A stretch of 64,000 nt of DNA from Arthrobacter zhangbolii (GTDB taxonomy: Bacteria > Actinomycetota > Actinomycetes > Actinomycetales > Micrococcaceae): positions 1,302,001 to 1,366,000 of the forward strand of contig NZ_CP094984.1 in NCBI RefSeq assembly GCF_022869865.1, in the 5' to 3' direction. This document shows positions 44,746-56,919 of the stretch, one piece after another; positions within the stretch are counted from its first letter, which is position 1; every line of letters begins with the position of its first letter. The position numbers and the translations under genes are program-made. The notes under the pieces are model-generated. The model had not been told where the DNA came from, searched no databases, and was given only the letters and a program-made list of their open reading frames with translations.

Positions 44746-46003
44746 CACCGAAGCCAGGCATGCCGCGGCCCAGGGCTCAGCGGAATGGCTGCAGCGCTAC
44801 GATTCCTCGCTGATGGGTGTTTTCGGCACCCCGCAGCGGGTGCTGGTCAGTGGCAGCGGCTGCTATGTCGAAGATGCCGACGGCAAGCAGTACCTCGACC
44901 TGCTTGGCGGTATCGCCGTCAACGCACTGGGCCACGCCCATCCTGAACTGGTGGCCGCCGTGCAGGAACAGCTGTCCACCCTGGGCCATGTCTCGAATTT
45001 CTTCACCAGTCCCGCCCAGGTGCTCCTGGCCGAACGCCTGCTGGCCCTGGCCGGCGCACCGGCGGGTTCCAAGGTGTTCTTCGCGAACTCCGGCACCGAA
45101 GCCAATGAGGCGGCGTTCAAGCTGGCCCGCCGCAACACCGATCCGGCCACCGGCCGGACCCGGATCCTGGCCCTGGACGGTGCATTCCACGGCCGGACCA
45201 TGGGCGCGCTGGCACTGACCGCCAAGCCCGCCTACCGTGAGCCGTTCCAGCCGCTGCCCGGCGGTGTGGAGCATCTTCCGTTCGGGGACATTGCCGCCCT
45301 GACCAATGCGGTGGATGAAAGCGTGGCCGCGGTCTTCCTGGAACCCATCCAGGGCGAGGCAGGGGTGCGGATGCTGCCCGAGGGGTACCTGGAGGCAGCC
45401 CGTGAGGCCACCCGGTCCGCCGGCGCCCTGCTGATCTTTGACGAGGTGCAGACCGGCGTTGGCCGCACCGGCACCTGGTTCGCGTCCGAAGGCGTCCTGC
45501 CCGATGCCATGACGCTGGCCAAGGGCCTGGGCGGCGGCATCCCGGTAGGTGCACTGCTGACCTTCGGCGAAGGCCCGGCGAACCTGCTCGCTGCAGGAAT
45601 GCACGGGACCACGTTCGGCGGAAACCCGGTGGCGGCAGCAGCCGCCCTGGCCACGCTGTCCGTGCTGGAATCCCGGGATCTGCTGGCCAACGTCCGGGCC
45701 ACGGGCGAGTTCCTGAGCCGCAGGCTCGCAGCTGTGGACGGGGTGGCGGAGGTACGCGGCAGTGGCTTCCTGATCGGCATCGATCTGGACGGCCCGTTTG
45801 CCCCGGCGACCGTGGCCGCGGCACTGGAGGCCGGCTTCATTATCAACAGCACCGGCCCGGCGACGCTGCGGCTGGCCCCGCCGCTGATCCTCACCGCCGA
45901 GCAGGCCGGAACGTTCCTGGACGCCCTGCCCGGGATCCTCCACGCGGCCCGCGCCGCGGCCGCCCCCACCCCGATCACCGGCACAACCGAAGGAAAACCA
46001 TGA
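44738..46003 (+). CDS. argD: Acetylornithine aminotransferase
   Basis: A 421-residue PLP enzyme converting N-acetylglutamate semialdehyde to N-acetylornithine. The pyridoxal lysine is K262 in [15 protein letters not shown], preceded by [33 protein letters not shown] binds phosphate. ATG 44738 overlaps the argB stop and gives the expected length. The stop overlaps argF (ATGA). Confidence 0.95.
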   Translation: MHNTEARHAAAQGSAEWLQRYDSSLMGVFGTPQRVLVSGSGCYVEDADGKQYLDLLGGIAVNALGHAHPELVAAVQEQLSTLGHVSNFFTSPAQVLLAERLLALAGAPAGSKVFFANSGTEANEAAFKLARRNTDPATGRTRILALDGAFHGRTMGALALTAKPAYREPFQPLPGGVEHLPFGDIAALTNAVDESVAAVFLEPIQGEAGVRMLPEGYLEAAREATRSAGALLIFDEVQTGVGRTGTWFASEGVLPDAMTLAKGLGGGIPVGALLTFGEGPANLLAAGMHGTTFGGNPVAAAAALATLSVLESRDLLANVRATGEFLSRRLAAVDGVAEVRGSGFLIGIDLDGPFAPATVAAALEAGFIINSTGPATLRLAPPLILTAEQAGTFLDALPGILHAARAAAAPTPITGTTEGKP

Positions 46004-46965
46004 CCCGCCACTTCCTGGTAGACACCGACCTGACACAGGCGGAGCAGGCCGAAGTCCTGGACCTGGCTGCCGCGCTGAAGCAGGACCGTTACAAGTACCA
46101 GCCGTACGCCGGGGAGTCCACCGGGCGCAAAACGGTCGCGGTCATCTTTGACAAGACCTCCACCCGGACCCGGGTCTCCTTCGCCGCCGGCATCTCCGAT
46201 CTGGGCGGCGTGCCGCTGATCATCGGGGCAGGGGAGTCCCAGCTGGGCCACAAGGAAAGCGTCGCGGACACCACCAAGGTCCTTGAACGCATGGTCTCCA
46301 CCATCGTGTGGCGGACCTACGCCCAGTCCGGGCTGGAGGAAATGGCAGCGAACTCATCGGTGCCGGTCATCAACGCACTCTCCGATGACTACCACCCCTG
46401 CCAGCTGCTCGCGGATCTGCTGACCATCCGCGAACACAAAGGCACCCTCGCCGGCCTGACCCTGACCTATCTGGGGGACTGCGCCAACAACATGGCCAAC
46501 TCCTACCTGCTAGCCGGGGTTACCGCCGGCATGCATGTGCGGGTGGCCGGGCCGGTGGGGTATCTGCCGGACCCGAAGATTGTCGACGCCGCCGCGGCCC
46601 GTGCCGAGGAAACAGGGGGATCGGTGATGATCACTACGGACGCCGCCGAAGCGCTCGCCGGAGCCGACGTCGTTGCCACTGATACGTGGGTCTCCATGGG
46701 CCAGGAAGCCGAGAAATCCGCCCGGCAGGAGCTGTTCCGCAGCTATGCTGTGGATGCCGGGGCCATGGAACAGGCAGCGGATGACGCCGTCGTGCTGCAT
46801 TGCCTGCCCGCCTACCGCGGCTACGAAATTTCCGCCGATGTCATCGATGGACCGCAGTCCGTGGTCTGGGACGAGGCAGAGAACCGCCTGCACGCGCAGA
46901 AGGCCCTGATGGTCTGGCTGATGGCGCGCTCGGGCCTGACCGCAACACCGGAGGCACACTCATGA
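46000..46965 (+). CDS. argF: Ornithine carbamoyltransferase
   Basis: A 321-residue enzyme forming citrulline from ornithine and carbamoyl phosphate. The carbamoyl-phosphate motif is [22 protein letters not shown] and the ornithine loop [10 protein letters not shown] are present. Overlaps of 4 bases with argD upstream and argR downstream indicate translational coupling. Confidence 0.96.
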   Translation: MTRHFLVDTDLTQAEQAEVLDLAAALKQDRYKYQPYAGESTGRKTVAVIFDKTSTRTRVSFAAGISDLGGVPLIIGAGESQLGHKESVADTTKVLERMVSTIVWRTYAQSGLEEMAANSSVPVINALSDDYHPCQLLADLLTIREHKGTLAGLTLTYLGDCANNMANSYLLAGVTAGMHVRVAGPVGYLPDPKIVDAAAARAEETGGSVMITTDAAEALAGADVVATDTWVSMGQEAEKSARQELFRSYAVDAGAMEQAADDAVVLHCLPAYRGYEISADVIDGPQSVVWDEAENRLHAQKALMVWLMARSGLTATPEAHS

Positions 46966-47498
46966 GCATGCCCGCGACGAAGACCGCACGCCAGGCGCGG
47001 ATCCGCACCCTGCTGACCGGCCTGTCCGTGCGTTCGCAGGCGGAACTGGCGGCGCTGCTGGCCGACGACGGCGTCCAGGTAACCCAGGCAACCCTCTCCA
47101 GGGACCTGGTGGAACTGGGCGCGGTGCGGATGCGCGGCAAGGACGGCGCCCTCGTGTACGCCGTCCCGTCCGAGGGCGGGGAACGCTCACCGAAATCCGG
47201 GGTCACCCAGGAAGTGCTCGATGCCCGTCTGGCCCGGCTCTGCGGCGAACTGCTGGTCACTGCCGAAGCCTCCGCGAACATCGTGGTGCTGCGCACCCCG
47301 CCCGGTGCTGCGAACTTCCTGGCACTGGCCATCGACCATTCGGTCCTGCCCTCTGTCCTGGGCACCATCGCCGGTGACGACACCGTCATGATGGTGACCC
47401 GGGAACCCGACGGCGGCGCCGACCTGGCCGCGCGGTTCCTGCGCATCGCAGATGACGCCACCAACAACGGCACGGCCCCTGAAAGCCGGATCCTGTAA
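46962..47498 (+). CDS. argR: Arginine repressor
   Basis: A 178-residue ArgR. The N-terminal winged helix (about 10-75) has [27 protein letters not shown], and the C-terminal oligomerisation/arginine-binding domain ends [15 protein letters not shown], where the paired aspartates bind arginine. It would repress the operon through the ARG-box repeats before argC, thus including its own gene. ATG 46962 overlaps the argF stop. Confidence 0.95.
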   Translation: MSMPATKTARQARIRTLLTGLSVRSQAELAALLADDGVQVTQATLSRDLVELGAVRMRGKDGALVYAVPSEGGERSPKSGVTQEVLDARLARLCGELLVTAEASANIVVLRTPPGAANFLALAIDHSVLPSVLGTIAGDDTVMMVTREPDGGADLAARFLRIADDATNNGTAPESRIL

Positions 47499-47596
47499 CC
47501 GTGCAGAAGCCGGTCCCGGACCGCACCCCACCAACTTCATCCTGAACCAACCAGCAGCCCCCAGGGGCTGCGTCCAATGCAAGAGGAGCAAATTTC
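47499..47596 (+). promoter_or_regulatory. argR-argG intergenic region with short hairpin
   Basis: A GCAGCCCC/GGGGCTGC hairpin at about 47552-47570 lies before the argG ribosome-binding site GAGGAG. No T-run follows, so it may be a processing or weak attenuation site rather than a terminator. Confidence 0.35.
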
Positions 47597-50267
<2,671 letters not shown>

Positions 50268-50282
50268 GGCTACCGGACACGG

Positions 50283-50309
50283 GCCCCGGGGAGCATGGCT
50301 CCCCGGGGC
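50283..50309 (+). terminator. Terminator-like stem after argH
   Basis: GCCCCGGGGAGC pairs with GCTCCCCGGGGC (12 bp, loop ATG). Only a short TT follows, so termination may be partial. Confidence 0.55.
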
Positions 50310-50332
50310 TTATGCGTCCGGAGGCGGACGGT

Positions 50333-50338
50333 TACCGT
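50333..50338 (+). promoter_or_regulatory. -10 hexamer of putative leaderless promoter
   Basis: TACCGT, seven bases, ATG at 50346. Confidence 0.45.
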
Positions 50339-50345
50339 GGGCCCT

Positions 50346-50864
50346 ATGAGTACCTCCTTCCGGGCACAGCTGCGTGCCCTGCCTGATTTTCCCGACACCA
50401 TGCCGTCCTTTGAACCGGACGCCGCACCGCAGGATCCGGCGGACCTTTTCCGGCTTTGGCTGGCGGAGGCACTGGCTGCCGGGATCCGCCAGCCGCACGC
50501 GTTCTCCCTGGCCACCGCGGGCAGCGCAGGGCAGCTCTCCTCCCGAATGCTGATCCTGAAGGACATCAACGACGGCGGCTGGCAGTTCGCGACAGCGCGC
50601 ACTTCCCGCAAGGGCGGGGAACTGGCAGCCCACCCGTATGCGGCCATGAACTTTTATTGGCCTGAGCTCGGACGGCAGATCCGCGTGGCCGGTTCCGTGG
50701 ACCTGCTTTCCGCTGAGGCATCGGCAGCGGACTGGGATGCGCGGCCGGCGTCGGACGGCACCGCCAATCCCGCCTGGCAGCTCTATTCGCTGGTACCGCG
50801 GGAGATCGAGTTCTGGCAGGCCAGCGCGGACCGCCGCCACATTCGTCACCGGATGACGTTCTAG
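50346..50864 (+). CDS. Pyridoxamine 5'-phosphate oxidase family protein, PdxH-like
   Basis: A 172-residue FMN-binding split-barrel protein. SSRMLILKDINDGGWQFATARTSRKGGEL resembles the FMN-binding SSRMVLLK ... TNYESRK region of PdxH, and AAMNFYWPELGRQIRVAGSV the next strand pair. The C-terminus (VPREIEFWQASADRRHIRHRM) is a degenerate version of the PdxH end. It is shorter than typical PdxH (about 210-220), so true pyridoxal phosphate synthesis is likely but not certain. ATG 50346 follows TACCGT at leaderless spacing. Confidence 0.72.
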   Translation: MSTSFRAQLRALPDFPDTMPSFEPDAAPQDPADLFRLWLAEALAAGIRQPHAFSLATAGSAGQLSSRMLILKDINDGGWQFATARTSRKGGELAAHPYAAMNFYWPELGRQIRVAGSVDLLSAEASAADWDARPASDGTANPAWQLYSLVPREIEFWQASADRRHIRHRMTF

Positions 50865-51009
50865 GTGCATGAGGGCCCGGCACCGTCAGCCGCCGGAATA
50901 CCCGGATTTGTGGTCAAACTGCCTGCCGCCCCCTCCCGGCAGGACTTGCTCCGGCGCTAGCCTTGAACCGCGCCTCCAAGTCCAATCCGGCTACCGAAGA
51001 GGGTTCGCC

Positions 51010-51873
51010 ATGACCAGCTCCAGCAGTGCAGGAATCCCGGCTCCCGCCGGGCGGATCGAGCAGCACCCGGACGGATACACGCTGACGTTTGAACGCAGGC
51101 TGGACTTCCCGGTGGACCATGTCTGGGACGTGCTCACCAACCGGGACAAGGTGGCCCAGTGGCTGGGCATCATCACTCCCGCCTGGCAGATCGGCAAGGA
51201 ATACCGGCTGGACATGGGCGAATCAGCCGTGACGGGCACCGTGCTGCAGATGAGTCCGGGCGCGAGTCTGCAGCTGACATGGGAGGACCCGCTGGGGGAC
51301 GAATCCGTGCTGGACTGGCAGGTGCATCAAAGCGCGGACGGGGCTGTGCTGCAGTTCCGCACCCATGAGAACACTGCCGATTTCCTGACCGAAGGTGCCG
51401 CCGGCTGGCAGGGGATTCTGGAGGCCTTCGACGCCGTGGTGGCCGGCATTGAACCGGTCAGGACCGATGATCCCGACCAGTGGCTGGGGCTGCGGGACGC
51501 CTACGCCGAGGACTTTGACGTTTCACCCACCATGGGCCGGCTGGATAACCTGCGCACCCCCGCCGAGGTTGTGTTTGAACGCTGGTACAGCGCCCCGGCC
51601 GGCGACGTCGGCCCGGCGCTGGAAAGGGCGGCAGCCCGGTTTGGGATCGGCCAGGGCGCACGCATCGACATCGGCGAGGACGCAGGACATGTTCGGGTGA
51701 TCATCCGCGATCCGGTCACCGGCGGTCCCGACGCCGCGGCCGAACGGCTCGCAGCCTGGCACATGGCCCTGGATGCCGCCGGAGCCGGCCTCGCCGGACA
51801 CGAGGCGAATCCCAGTTCACGCCGGCTCGTGGCCCTGAAGGATTTCTACCGCGGCCCGGCCGACGGCGCCTGA
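51010..51873 (+). CDS. SRPBCC (AHSA1-like) domain protein
   Basis: A 287-residue protein with an AHSA1-like START/SRPBCC domain in the first half (about 20-145: LTFERRLDFPVDHVWDVLTNRDKVAQWLG ... GWQGILEAFDAVVAG), which forms a hydrophobic ligand cavity. The second half (about 160-287) looks like an extra helical/beta unit and is not recognised. Ligand and role are unknown. The ATG at 51010 is used; sequence before it (TAGCCT at about 50958) looks like promoter and leader. Confidence 0.72.
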   Translation: MTSSSSAGIPAPAGRIEQHPDGYTLTFERRLDFPVDHVWDVLTNRDKVAQWLGIITPAWQIGKEYRLDMGESAVTGTVLQMSPGASLQLTWEDPLGDESVLDWQVHQSADGAVLQFRTHENTADFLTEGAAGWQGILEAFDAVVAGIEPVRTDDPDQWLGLRDAYAEDFDVSPTMGRLDNLRTPAEVVFERWYSAPAGDVGPALERAAARFGIGQGARIDIGEDAGHVRVIIRDPVTGGPDAAAERLAAWHMALDAAGAGLAGHEANPSSRRLVALKDFYRGPADGA

Positions 51874-51972
51874 CCGCAGGTGGCGCCTGAGCGCTGATCC
51901 CCGTCCGCATCCGCCGCCCAACGCCCCGGAGCCCCGGGACCACCCGCGGACAGCGGACCCCGCGCGGCTTGC

Positions 51973-51978
51973 TACCGT
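51973..51978 (+). promoter_or_regulatory. -10 hexamer of putative leaderless mpg promoter
   Basis: TACCGT, six bases, ATG at 51985. Confidence 0.5.
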
Positions 51979-51984
51979 CGGAGT

Positions 51985-52632
51985 ATGGGTTTTTCACGTG
52001 ACAGAGAACGTCTTGCCGTCCCCGCCACCGAGGCAGCACCACACCTGCTCGGTGCGGTACTGACGCATGAGGCCGAGGGGGAGCGCGTGAGCGTACGGAT
52101 CACCGAGGTGGAGGCCTACATGGGTGATGTTGACCCGGGGTCACACGCCTTCCGCGGCCGGACGGCACGGAACGCCACCATGTTCGGGCCGGCCGGACAC
52201 CTCTACGTGTACTTCACCTACGGCATGCATTACTGCGCCAACGTGGTCTGCGGCACCGACGGGTTTGCCACCGGTCTCCTGCTGCGTGGCGGCGAGGTGG
52301 TGGAGGGCGCGGACATCGCGGCGGCCCGGCGCGGAAACCCGCGCAACAGCCTGGACCTGGCCCGGGGGCCGGCACGTCTGGCACAGGCACTGGGCATTGC
52401 ACGCGGGTTGGACGGAGCCGATGTGTTTGCCTCCCCGCTGCAGCTGGCCCTCCCGCCGGAGCCGGTTCCGGCCGCGCAGGTTTCCACCGGACCGCGCGTT
52501 GGCGTCAGCGGACCCGGCGGGACGGCTGACTACCCGTGGCGGTACTGGCTGACCGGTGACCCGACCGTCTCGAAATACCGTCCCGCCCAGCCGCGGAAAC
52601 GGCCGGCCGGAGCGACCGCGCGGCGGCCCTAG
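51985..52632 (+). CDS. 3-methyladenine DNA glycosylase, AAG/Mpg family
   Basis: A 215-residue base-excision repair glycosylase that removes alkylated purines. LLGAVLTHEAEGERVSVRITEVEAYMGDVDPGSHAFRGRTARNATMFGPAGHLYVYFTYG is cited only in part here: the VEAYMG glutamate region, HAFRGRT and YVYFTYGMHYC match AAG-type enzymes, as does RGPARLAQALGI. Length is normal. This gene lies between argH and tyrS in many actinobacteria, which agrees with the order here. No LexA box was seen upstream. Confidence 0.9.
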   Translation: MGFSRDRERLAVPATEAAPHLLGAVLTHEAEGERVSVRITEVEAYMGDVDPGSHAFRGRTARNATMFGPAGHLYVYFTYGMHYCANVVCGTDGFATGLLLRGGEVVEGADIAAARRGNPRNSLDLARGPARLAQALGIARGLDGADVFASPLQLALPPEPVPAAQVSTGPRVGVSGPGGTADYPWRYWLTGDPTVSKYRPAQPRKRPAGATARRP

Positions 52633-52637
52633 AACAC

Positions 52638-52678
52638 CGTTCGCCGCCCGGGGGATGAATCCTCCCGGGCGCCGAACG
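52638..52678. terminator. Bidirectional terminator-like stem between mpg and the aldo/keto reductase
   Basis: CGTTCG-C-CGCCCGGG pairs with CCCGGGCG-C-CGAACG, with one C/C mismatch and a small GGAT/ATCC top. No long T-run is present. Confidence 0.6.
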
Positions 52679-52704
52679 GCGAAGGGGTTCCCGGCCCGGG
52701 CCGG

Positions 52705-53697
52705 CTAGGAGCGCGGCAGCGGAGCCTGGGCCGAGATGAGCCGGTTCTCCAGCAGCTCATCCCAGAACGCCCCGGGAATACGGGCCGTGATGGCCGCCAT
52801 GTCCTCAGCCAGGCGTTCGGGCCGGCTGGAGCCGGGGATGACCGCGGCCACGGCCGGGTGGGCCGTGGAGAACTGCAGGGCGGCTGCCTTCAGGCTGACA
52901 TTGTGCCGCCGGGCTATCGCTGTCATCTGATCAATCCGGGCCTTGACTGCCGGCGGGATTTCGGCGTAATCGAAGTAGTCGCCGCCCAGCAGTGCGCCCG
53001 AATTGAAAGGACCGCCCACCACTATGCCCACGCCCTTGTCCAGGGCGGCGGGCATCATCCGCTGCAGGGCACGCTCGTGCTGCAGCAGGGTGTACTGGGT
53101 CGCGGAGAGGTTCATGGTCGGCGCCGCCTGCTCCATGTCCATGGCCAGCTCAATGGGCTCGGTGGTGTTCACGCCCAGTCCCCAGCCGCTGATCACGCCT
53201 TCCTCCTGCAGCCGGGCAAGGACGCGGAACGCCCCGGTCCTTGCCTCGTCGAACTTGGTGATCCACCCGTCCCCGAGGAAGTCCCGGGACGTGTCGTGGA
53301 TGAAGACGAAGTCCAACCGGTCGGTCTTCAGCCGCTTCAGGCTTTCCTCGATGGAACGCAGAGTGGCATCGGCCGTATAGTCCGTTGCAATCTTGTTCGA
53401 GAACCCGTGCGTAAAGAGGCCCTCGCCTTTCTCCTCTTCCTCGTCCAGGATCAGCCGGCCCACCTTGGTGCTGAGTGCGTACTCGTCCCGGTTGTACTGC
53501 GAAAGGACCTCGCCCAGGCGGGACTCGGCCAGCCCGGCACCGTAGAAGGGGGCGGTATCGAAGTAGCGGATGCCCGCGTTCCAGGCAGCTTCCACGGTGG
53601 CAAGCGCCTCGTCCCCGGGAATGTCCCGGTACATGTTTCCCAGCGGGGCGGTGCCGAAGCCGATCTTGTTTGCGAGCACGTCATGCAGGTTGGCCAT
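52705..53697 (-). CDS. Aldo/keto reductase
   Basis: A 330-residue NADPH-dependent TIM-barrel oxidoreductase. The catalytic set is visible: Asp and Tyr in RYFDTAPFYGAG, Lys in ALSTKVGR and His in DFVFIHDTSRD. GSSRPERLAEDMAAI binds the cofactor phosphate. It most resembles D-threo-aldose/pyridoxal dehydrogenase-type members; the substrate is not determined. AAGGATT lies before the ATG at 53697. It is divergent from apt across 228 bases. Confidence 0.85.
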   Translation of the reverse strand: MANLHDVLANKIGFGTAPLGNMYRDIPGDEALATVEAAWNAGIRYFDTAPFYGAGLAESRLGEVLSQYNRDEYALSTKVGRLILDEEEEKGEGLFTHGFSNKIATDYTADATLRSIEESLKRLKTDRLDFVFIHDTSRDFLGDGWITKFDEARTGAFRVLARLQEEGVISGWGLGVNTTEPIELAMDMEQAAPTMNLSATQYTLLQHERALQRMMPAALDKGVGIVVGGPFNSGALLGGDYFDYAEIPPAVKARIDQMTAIARRHNVSLKAAALQFSTAHPAVAAVIPGSSRPERLAEDMAAITARIPGAFWDELLENRLISAQAPLPRS

Positions 53698-53913
53698 GTG
53701 ATGAAATCCTTGACTGTTGTCCGGTAAATCCGAAGGGCCCGCAGAACGGACCCTTCCGGACGTGGCAACGGCAGCCCACAGGTCTTTATTCCTTTGCCGG
53801 GGCCCTGCGGTGTCCCGCTTTGCTGGTCCTTCCCCTCCGGCTGCCGGGCGCTGCAAGGCGAGAGAAGTGCCACAGCACCCGGTCCTTCCCCGGCTGTCAC
53901 GGAGGGGAGCGGG

Positions 53914-53919
53914 TAAGGT
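53914..53919 (+). promoter_or_regulatory. -10 hexamer of putative leaderless apt promoter
   Basis: TAAGGT, six bases, GTG at 53926. Confidence 0.5.
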
Positions 53920-53925
53920 GGATGC

Positions 53926-54480
53926 GTGAAAGATGCCCCGGCAGAACCGGTAAATAACGAGACCATTGCACAAACCATCGACCGCCTGGGCGCCGTAATT
54001 CCCGATTACCCCCAGCCCGGCGTCGTCTTCCGGGACCTGACTCCGGTCTTCGCCGACGGTCCGGCGCTGCGCGGCGTGGTGGACGCACTCACCGCTCCCT
54101 TTGAAGGCCGGTTCGATTACGTGGTCGGAGTGGAAGCACGCGGTTTCCTGCTGGCTGCCGCTGCTGCCTATGCCTCCGGAAAGGGTGTTATTACCGTCCG
54201 CAAGCCGGGCAAGCTTCCCCGCGAGGTCTTCGCGGAGAACTACTCCCTGGAATACGGGGAAGGCACGCTCGAGCTGCACCGCGATGACATGCCCGCCGGG
54301 TCCCGGGTGCTGATCCTGGATGATGTCCTCGCCACCGGCGGCACCCTCGCTGCGGCGGCCCGCCTGCTCCGCAAGGCGGGCGCGGAAGTGGCCGGATTCG
54401 GCGTCGTGCTGGAACTGGGTGAGCTGGGCGGCAGGGAACGCCTCGGTGACACACCCGTGGAAGCGCTCGTCCGCTACTAG
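53926..54480 (+). CDS. apt: Adenine phosphoribosyltransferase
   Basis: A 184-residue purine salvage enzyme making AMP from adenine and PRPP. It has the family motifs IPDYPQPGVVFRDLTPVF, VVGVEARGFLLAAAAA and the PRPP-binding VLILDDVLATGGTLAAA. The GTG at 53926 follows TAAGGT at leaderless spacing and gives a short N-terminal tail. Confidence 0.95.
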   Translation: MKDAPAEPVNNETIAQTIDRLGAVIPDYPQPGVVFRDLTPVFADGPALRGVVDALTAPFEGRFDYVVGVEARGFLLAAAAAYASGKGVITVRKPGKLPREVFAENYSLEYGEGTLELHRDDMPAGSRVLILDDVLATGGTLAAAARLLRKAGAEVAGFGVVLELGELGGRERLGDTPVEALVRY

Positions 54481-54638
54481 GCGCCCTTCGGTCGCAGCCG
54501 GATCCTGCCCGGGGTACCCGCTGCGACACGCTAGCGCACAGGCAGAAGCTGAGAGAGAAACCGCATACATTAGTGACCTGCAAAAGTCCAAATGCACTGT
54601 AAGATTGACGCTCTGCCTTTGCGAGAGGGAACGCCAAA

Positions 54639-56906
54639 ATGTCTGAAACACCTTCAGCTCCCAACGAGCTGGAACACGAGCGTCAGTACGTGGCCGGTCT
54701 GTATCACCGGCTGGACGAACTGCGCGCGGAAAAGATGGAGCAGCTCGCCGCGATCCGGCGCAGCCACTCCGCGGGTTCCCACCAGAACCGGTCCGAGCGG
54801 GATGCCTTCGCCACCATGTACGAGGACCGGCTGGCGCAGCTTAATGCCGTGGACGAGCGCCTCGTTTTCGGGCGGCTGGACCTCGACGACGGTGAGAAGC
54901 GCTATATCGGCCGCATCGGCCTGTCCACCGAGGACCTGCAGCGGCTGATGGTGGACTGGCGCGCCCCCGAAGCCGGAACCTTCTACCAGGCAACCGCCTT
55001 CGAGCGCCAGGGTGTGCGCAGGCGCCGGCACCTGATCCTGAAGGGCCGCAACGTCCAGGCCATCGAAGATGACGTGCTGGACTACACCATGCTGGAAGAC
55101 GAGCCGGAACTGCAGGGAGAGGGTGCCCTGCTGGCCGCGCTGAACTCCAAGCGCACCGGCCAGATGTCCGACATTGTCGGCACCATCCAGGCTGAACAGG
55201 ACCGCATTATCCGTGCCCCCCTGTCCGGCACGCTGGTAGTACAGGGCGGTCCGGGTACCGGCAAAACCGCCGTCGCCCTGCACCGTGCGGCCTACCTGCT
55301 CTACACCCACCGCGAACGGCTGAAGTCCGCCGGTGTGCTGCTCGTCGGCCCGTCCAACGCGTTTATCCGTTACATCGAGCGTGTCCTGCCGTCCCTCGGC
55401 GAGACCGGCGTGGTGATGTCGAGCCTGGGCCAGCTGATGCCCGGAATCACGGCAACCCACGAGGAAGACCCCGCTACCGCCGAGGTCAAGGGCCGGCTGT
55501 CCATGGCCAAGGTTGTGGCCCGCGCCGTCGCCAACCGGCAGCGCCTGCCAATCGGGCCGCGGAAGCTGAACGTTGAAGGCACCATCCTCACGCTGACCCC
55601 CCGGCAGGTTCAGCGTGCACGTGACAAGGCGCGCGCCACCGGCAAGCCGCACAATGAAGCGCGCGTCACCTTCGTGAAGATCCTGCTGCGTGAACTGACC
55701 GAGCAGATGACGGAACAGCTCGAGGAATCCGCCGGAGCCGGCAACAGCACTGACCGGGCTTATCTGGCTGAAGACGTCCGCAGCGCCCGGGACGTCCGGG
55801 TGGCGCTGAACCTGTGCTGGATGCCGATGACGCCGGAAAAACTGATCTCCGACCTGTTCAGCAAGCCCGGCCAGCTCGAAGCCGCGGCGCCGGAACTGAC
55901 CGACCGCGAACTGGGTCTGCTGCGCCGCAGCGCCGACGCGCCGTGGACCGAGGCAGATGTTCCGCTGCTGGATGAGGCGGCGGAACTGCTCGGAGAGTTG
56001 GATGCCTCCGCCGGACGCGAGAACGCCCTGCGCGAGGAACAGCGCAAGCGGGACCTGGCCAACGCTGAAAGCGCTATTGCCAACACCGAAGGTTTCCTTG
56101 AAGACTCCGGTGCCCACGGCATCCTGTCCGCCGAGGATCTGGCGGACCACAATGCGGTGGGGGAGGCGCGGCTGACCGCTGCGGACCGCGCGGCAGTGGA
56201 CCGCACCTGGGCCTTCGGGCACATTGTGGTGGACGAGGCGCAGGAGCTGTCCGCCATGCAGTGGCGCCTGCTGATGCGTCGCTGCCCGCTGAAGTCCTTC
56301 ACCGTGGTGGGCGACATTGCCCAGACGAGCTCCGCTGCCGGTGCCAGCTCCTGGCAGGCCGCACTTGATCCGTTCGTGGGGGAGCGGTGGACCTTGGAGG
56401 AGCTGACGGTGAACTACCGCACGCCGGCACAGATTGCCGAAGCGGCCGTACGCATGGCCAACGCGGCCGGGCTGGTGGTCTCTGCCCCGAAGGCGGTCCG
56501 TGAAGGGCGCTGGGCGCCGTTCATCGACGAAGTCCCCGACGGCGGCCTCGTTCCGCGCCTGCTGCAGACACTGCCCGAAGACCTGGACGCGCTCGACGGC
56601 GGCCTGCTGGCCGTCATCGCCGAGGACCACCGGCTGCCGGAGGTCCGCCGTGCGCTGACCGAGGTATACGGCCAGCGTGTGGGCTCGGGTGCCGGCGGGC
56701 TGGAGCAGGACATTGTCGTAACATCTCCGCGCGAAGCAAAGGGCCTGGAGTTCGACGGCGTAGTCATTCTTGAGCCGTCCGAACTGCTGACTGCCGCAGC
56801 AGGCAAGGTCGGAGACCTGTACGTGGCCATGACCCGGCCCACCCAGCGGCTGCGCCTGATCGCTGCCGAAGGCATACCTGCAGGAATTCCCGAAGAAGAA
56901 TCCTGA
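54639..56906 (+). CDS. HelD-like UvrD-family ATPase, RNA polymerase recycling factor type
   Basis: A 755-residue superfamily 1 ATPase. The N-terminal ~60 residues (ELEHERQYVAGLYHRLDELRAEKMEQL) form an alpha-helical arm, as in HelD/HelR, which removes stalled RNA polymerase from DNA. Walker A GGPGTGKTAVALHRAAY is near residue 203; VVDEAQELSAMQWRLLMRR is motif II, and LYVAMTRPTQRLRLI motif VI. A helical insertion lies between the 1A parts. The rifamycin-associated palindrome found before HelR genes was not seen. TGTAAGAT near 54597 is a possible extended -10. tyrS follows after 13 bases. Confidence 0.88.
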   Translation: MSETPSAPNELEHERQYVAGLYHRLDELRAEKMEQLAAIRRSHSAGSHQNRSERDAFATMYEDRLAQLNAVDERLVFGRLDLDDGEKRYIGRIGLSTEDLQRLMVDWRAPEAGTFYQATAFERQGVRRRRHLILKGRNVQAIEDDVLDYTMLEDEPELQGEGALLAALNSKRTGQMSDIVGTIQAEQDRIIRAPLSGTLVVQGGPGTGKTAVALHRAAYLLYTHRERLKSAGVLLVGPSNAFIRYIERVLPSLGETGVVMSSLGQLMPGITATHEEDPATAEVKGRLSMAKVVARAVANRQRLPIGPRKLNVEGTILTLTPRQVQRARDKARATGKPHNEARVTFVKILLRELTEQMTEQLEESAGAGNSTDRAYLAEDVRSARDVRVALNLCWMPMTPEKLISDLFSKPGQLEAAAPELTDRELGLLRRSADAPWTEADVPLLDEAAELLGELDASAGRENALREEQRKRDLANAESAIANTEGFLEDSGAHGILSAEDLADHNAVGEARLTAADRAAVDRTWAFGHIVVDEAQELSAMQWRLLMRRCPLKSFTVVGDIAQTSSAAGASSWQAALDPFVGERWTLEELTVNYRTPAQIAEAAVRMANAAGLVVSAPKAVREGRWAPFIDEVPDGGLVPRLLQTLPEDLDALDGGLLAVIAEDHRLPEVRRALTEVYGQRVGSGAGGLEQDIVVTSPREAKGLEFDGVVILEPSELLTAAAGKVGDLYVAMTRPTQRLRLIAAEGIPAGIPEEES

Positions 56907-56912
56907 TAATTT
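56907..56912 (+). promoter_or_regulatory. -10 hexamer of putative leaderless tyrS promoter
   Basis: TAATTT, seven bases, GTG at 56920, beginning at the helD stop. Confidence 0.4.
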
Positions 56913-56919
56913 AGAAAGC

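Noticed and set aside
54481-54638. Rifamycin-associated element that would mark the ATPase as HelR
   Set aside because: The required GGGGCTTGC-type palindrome is absent.
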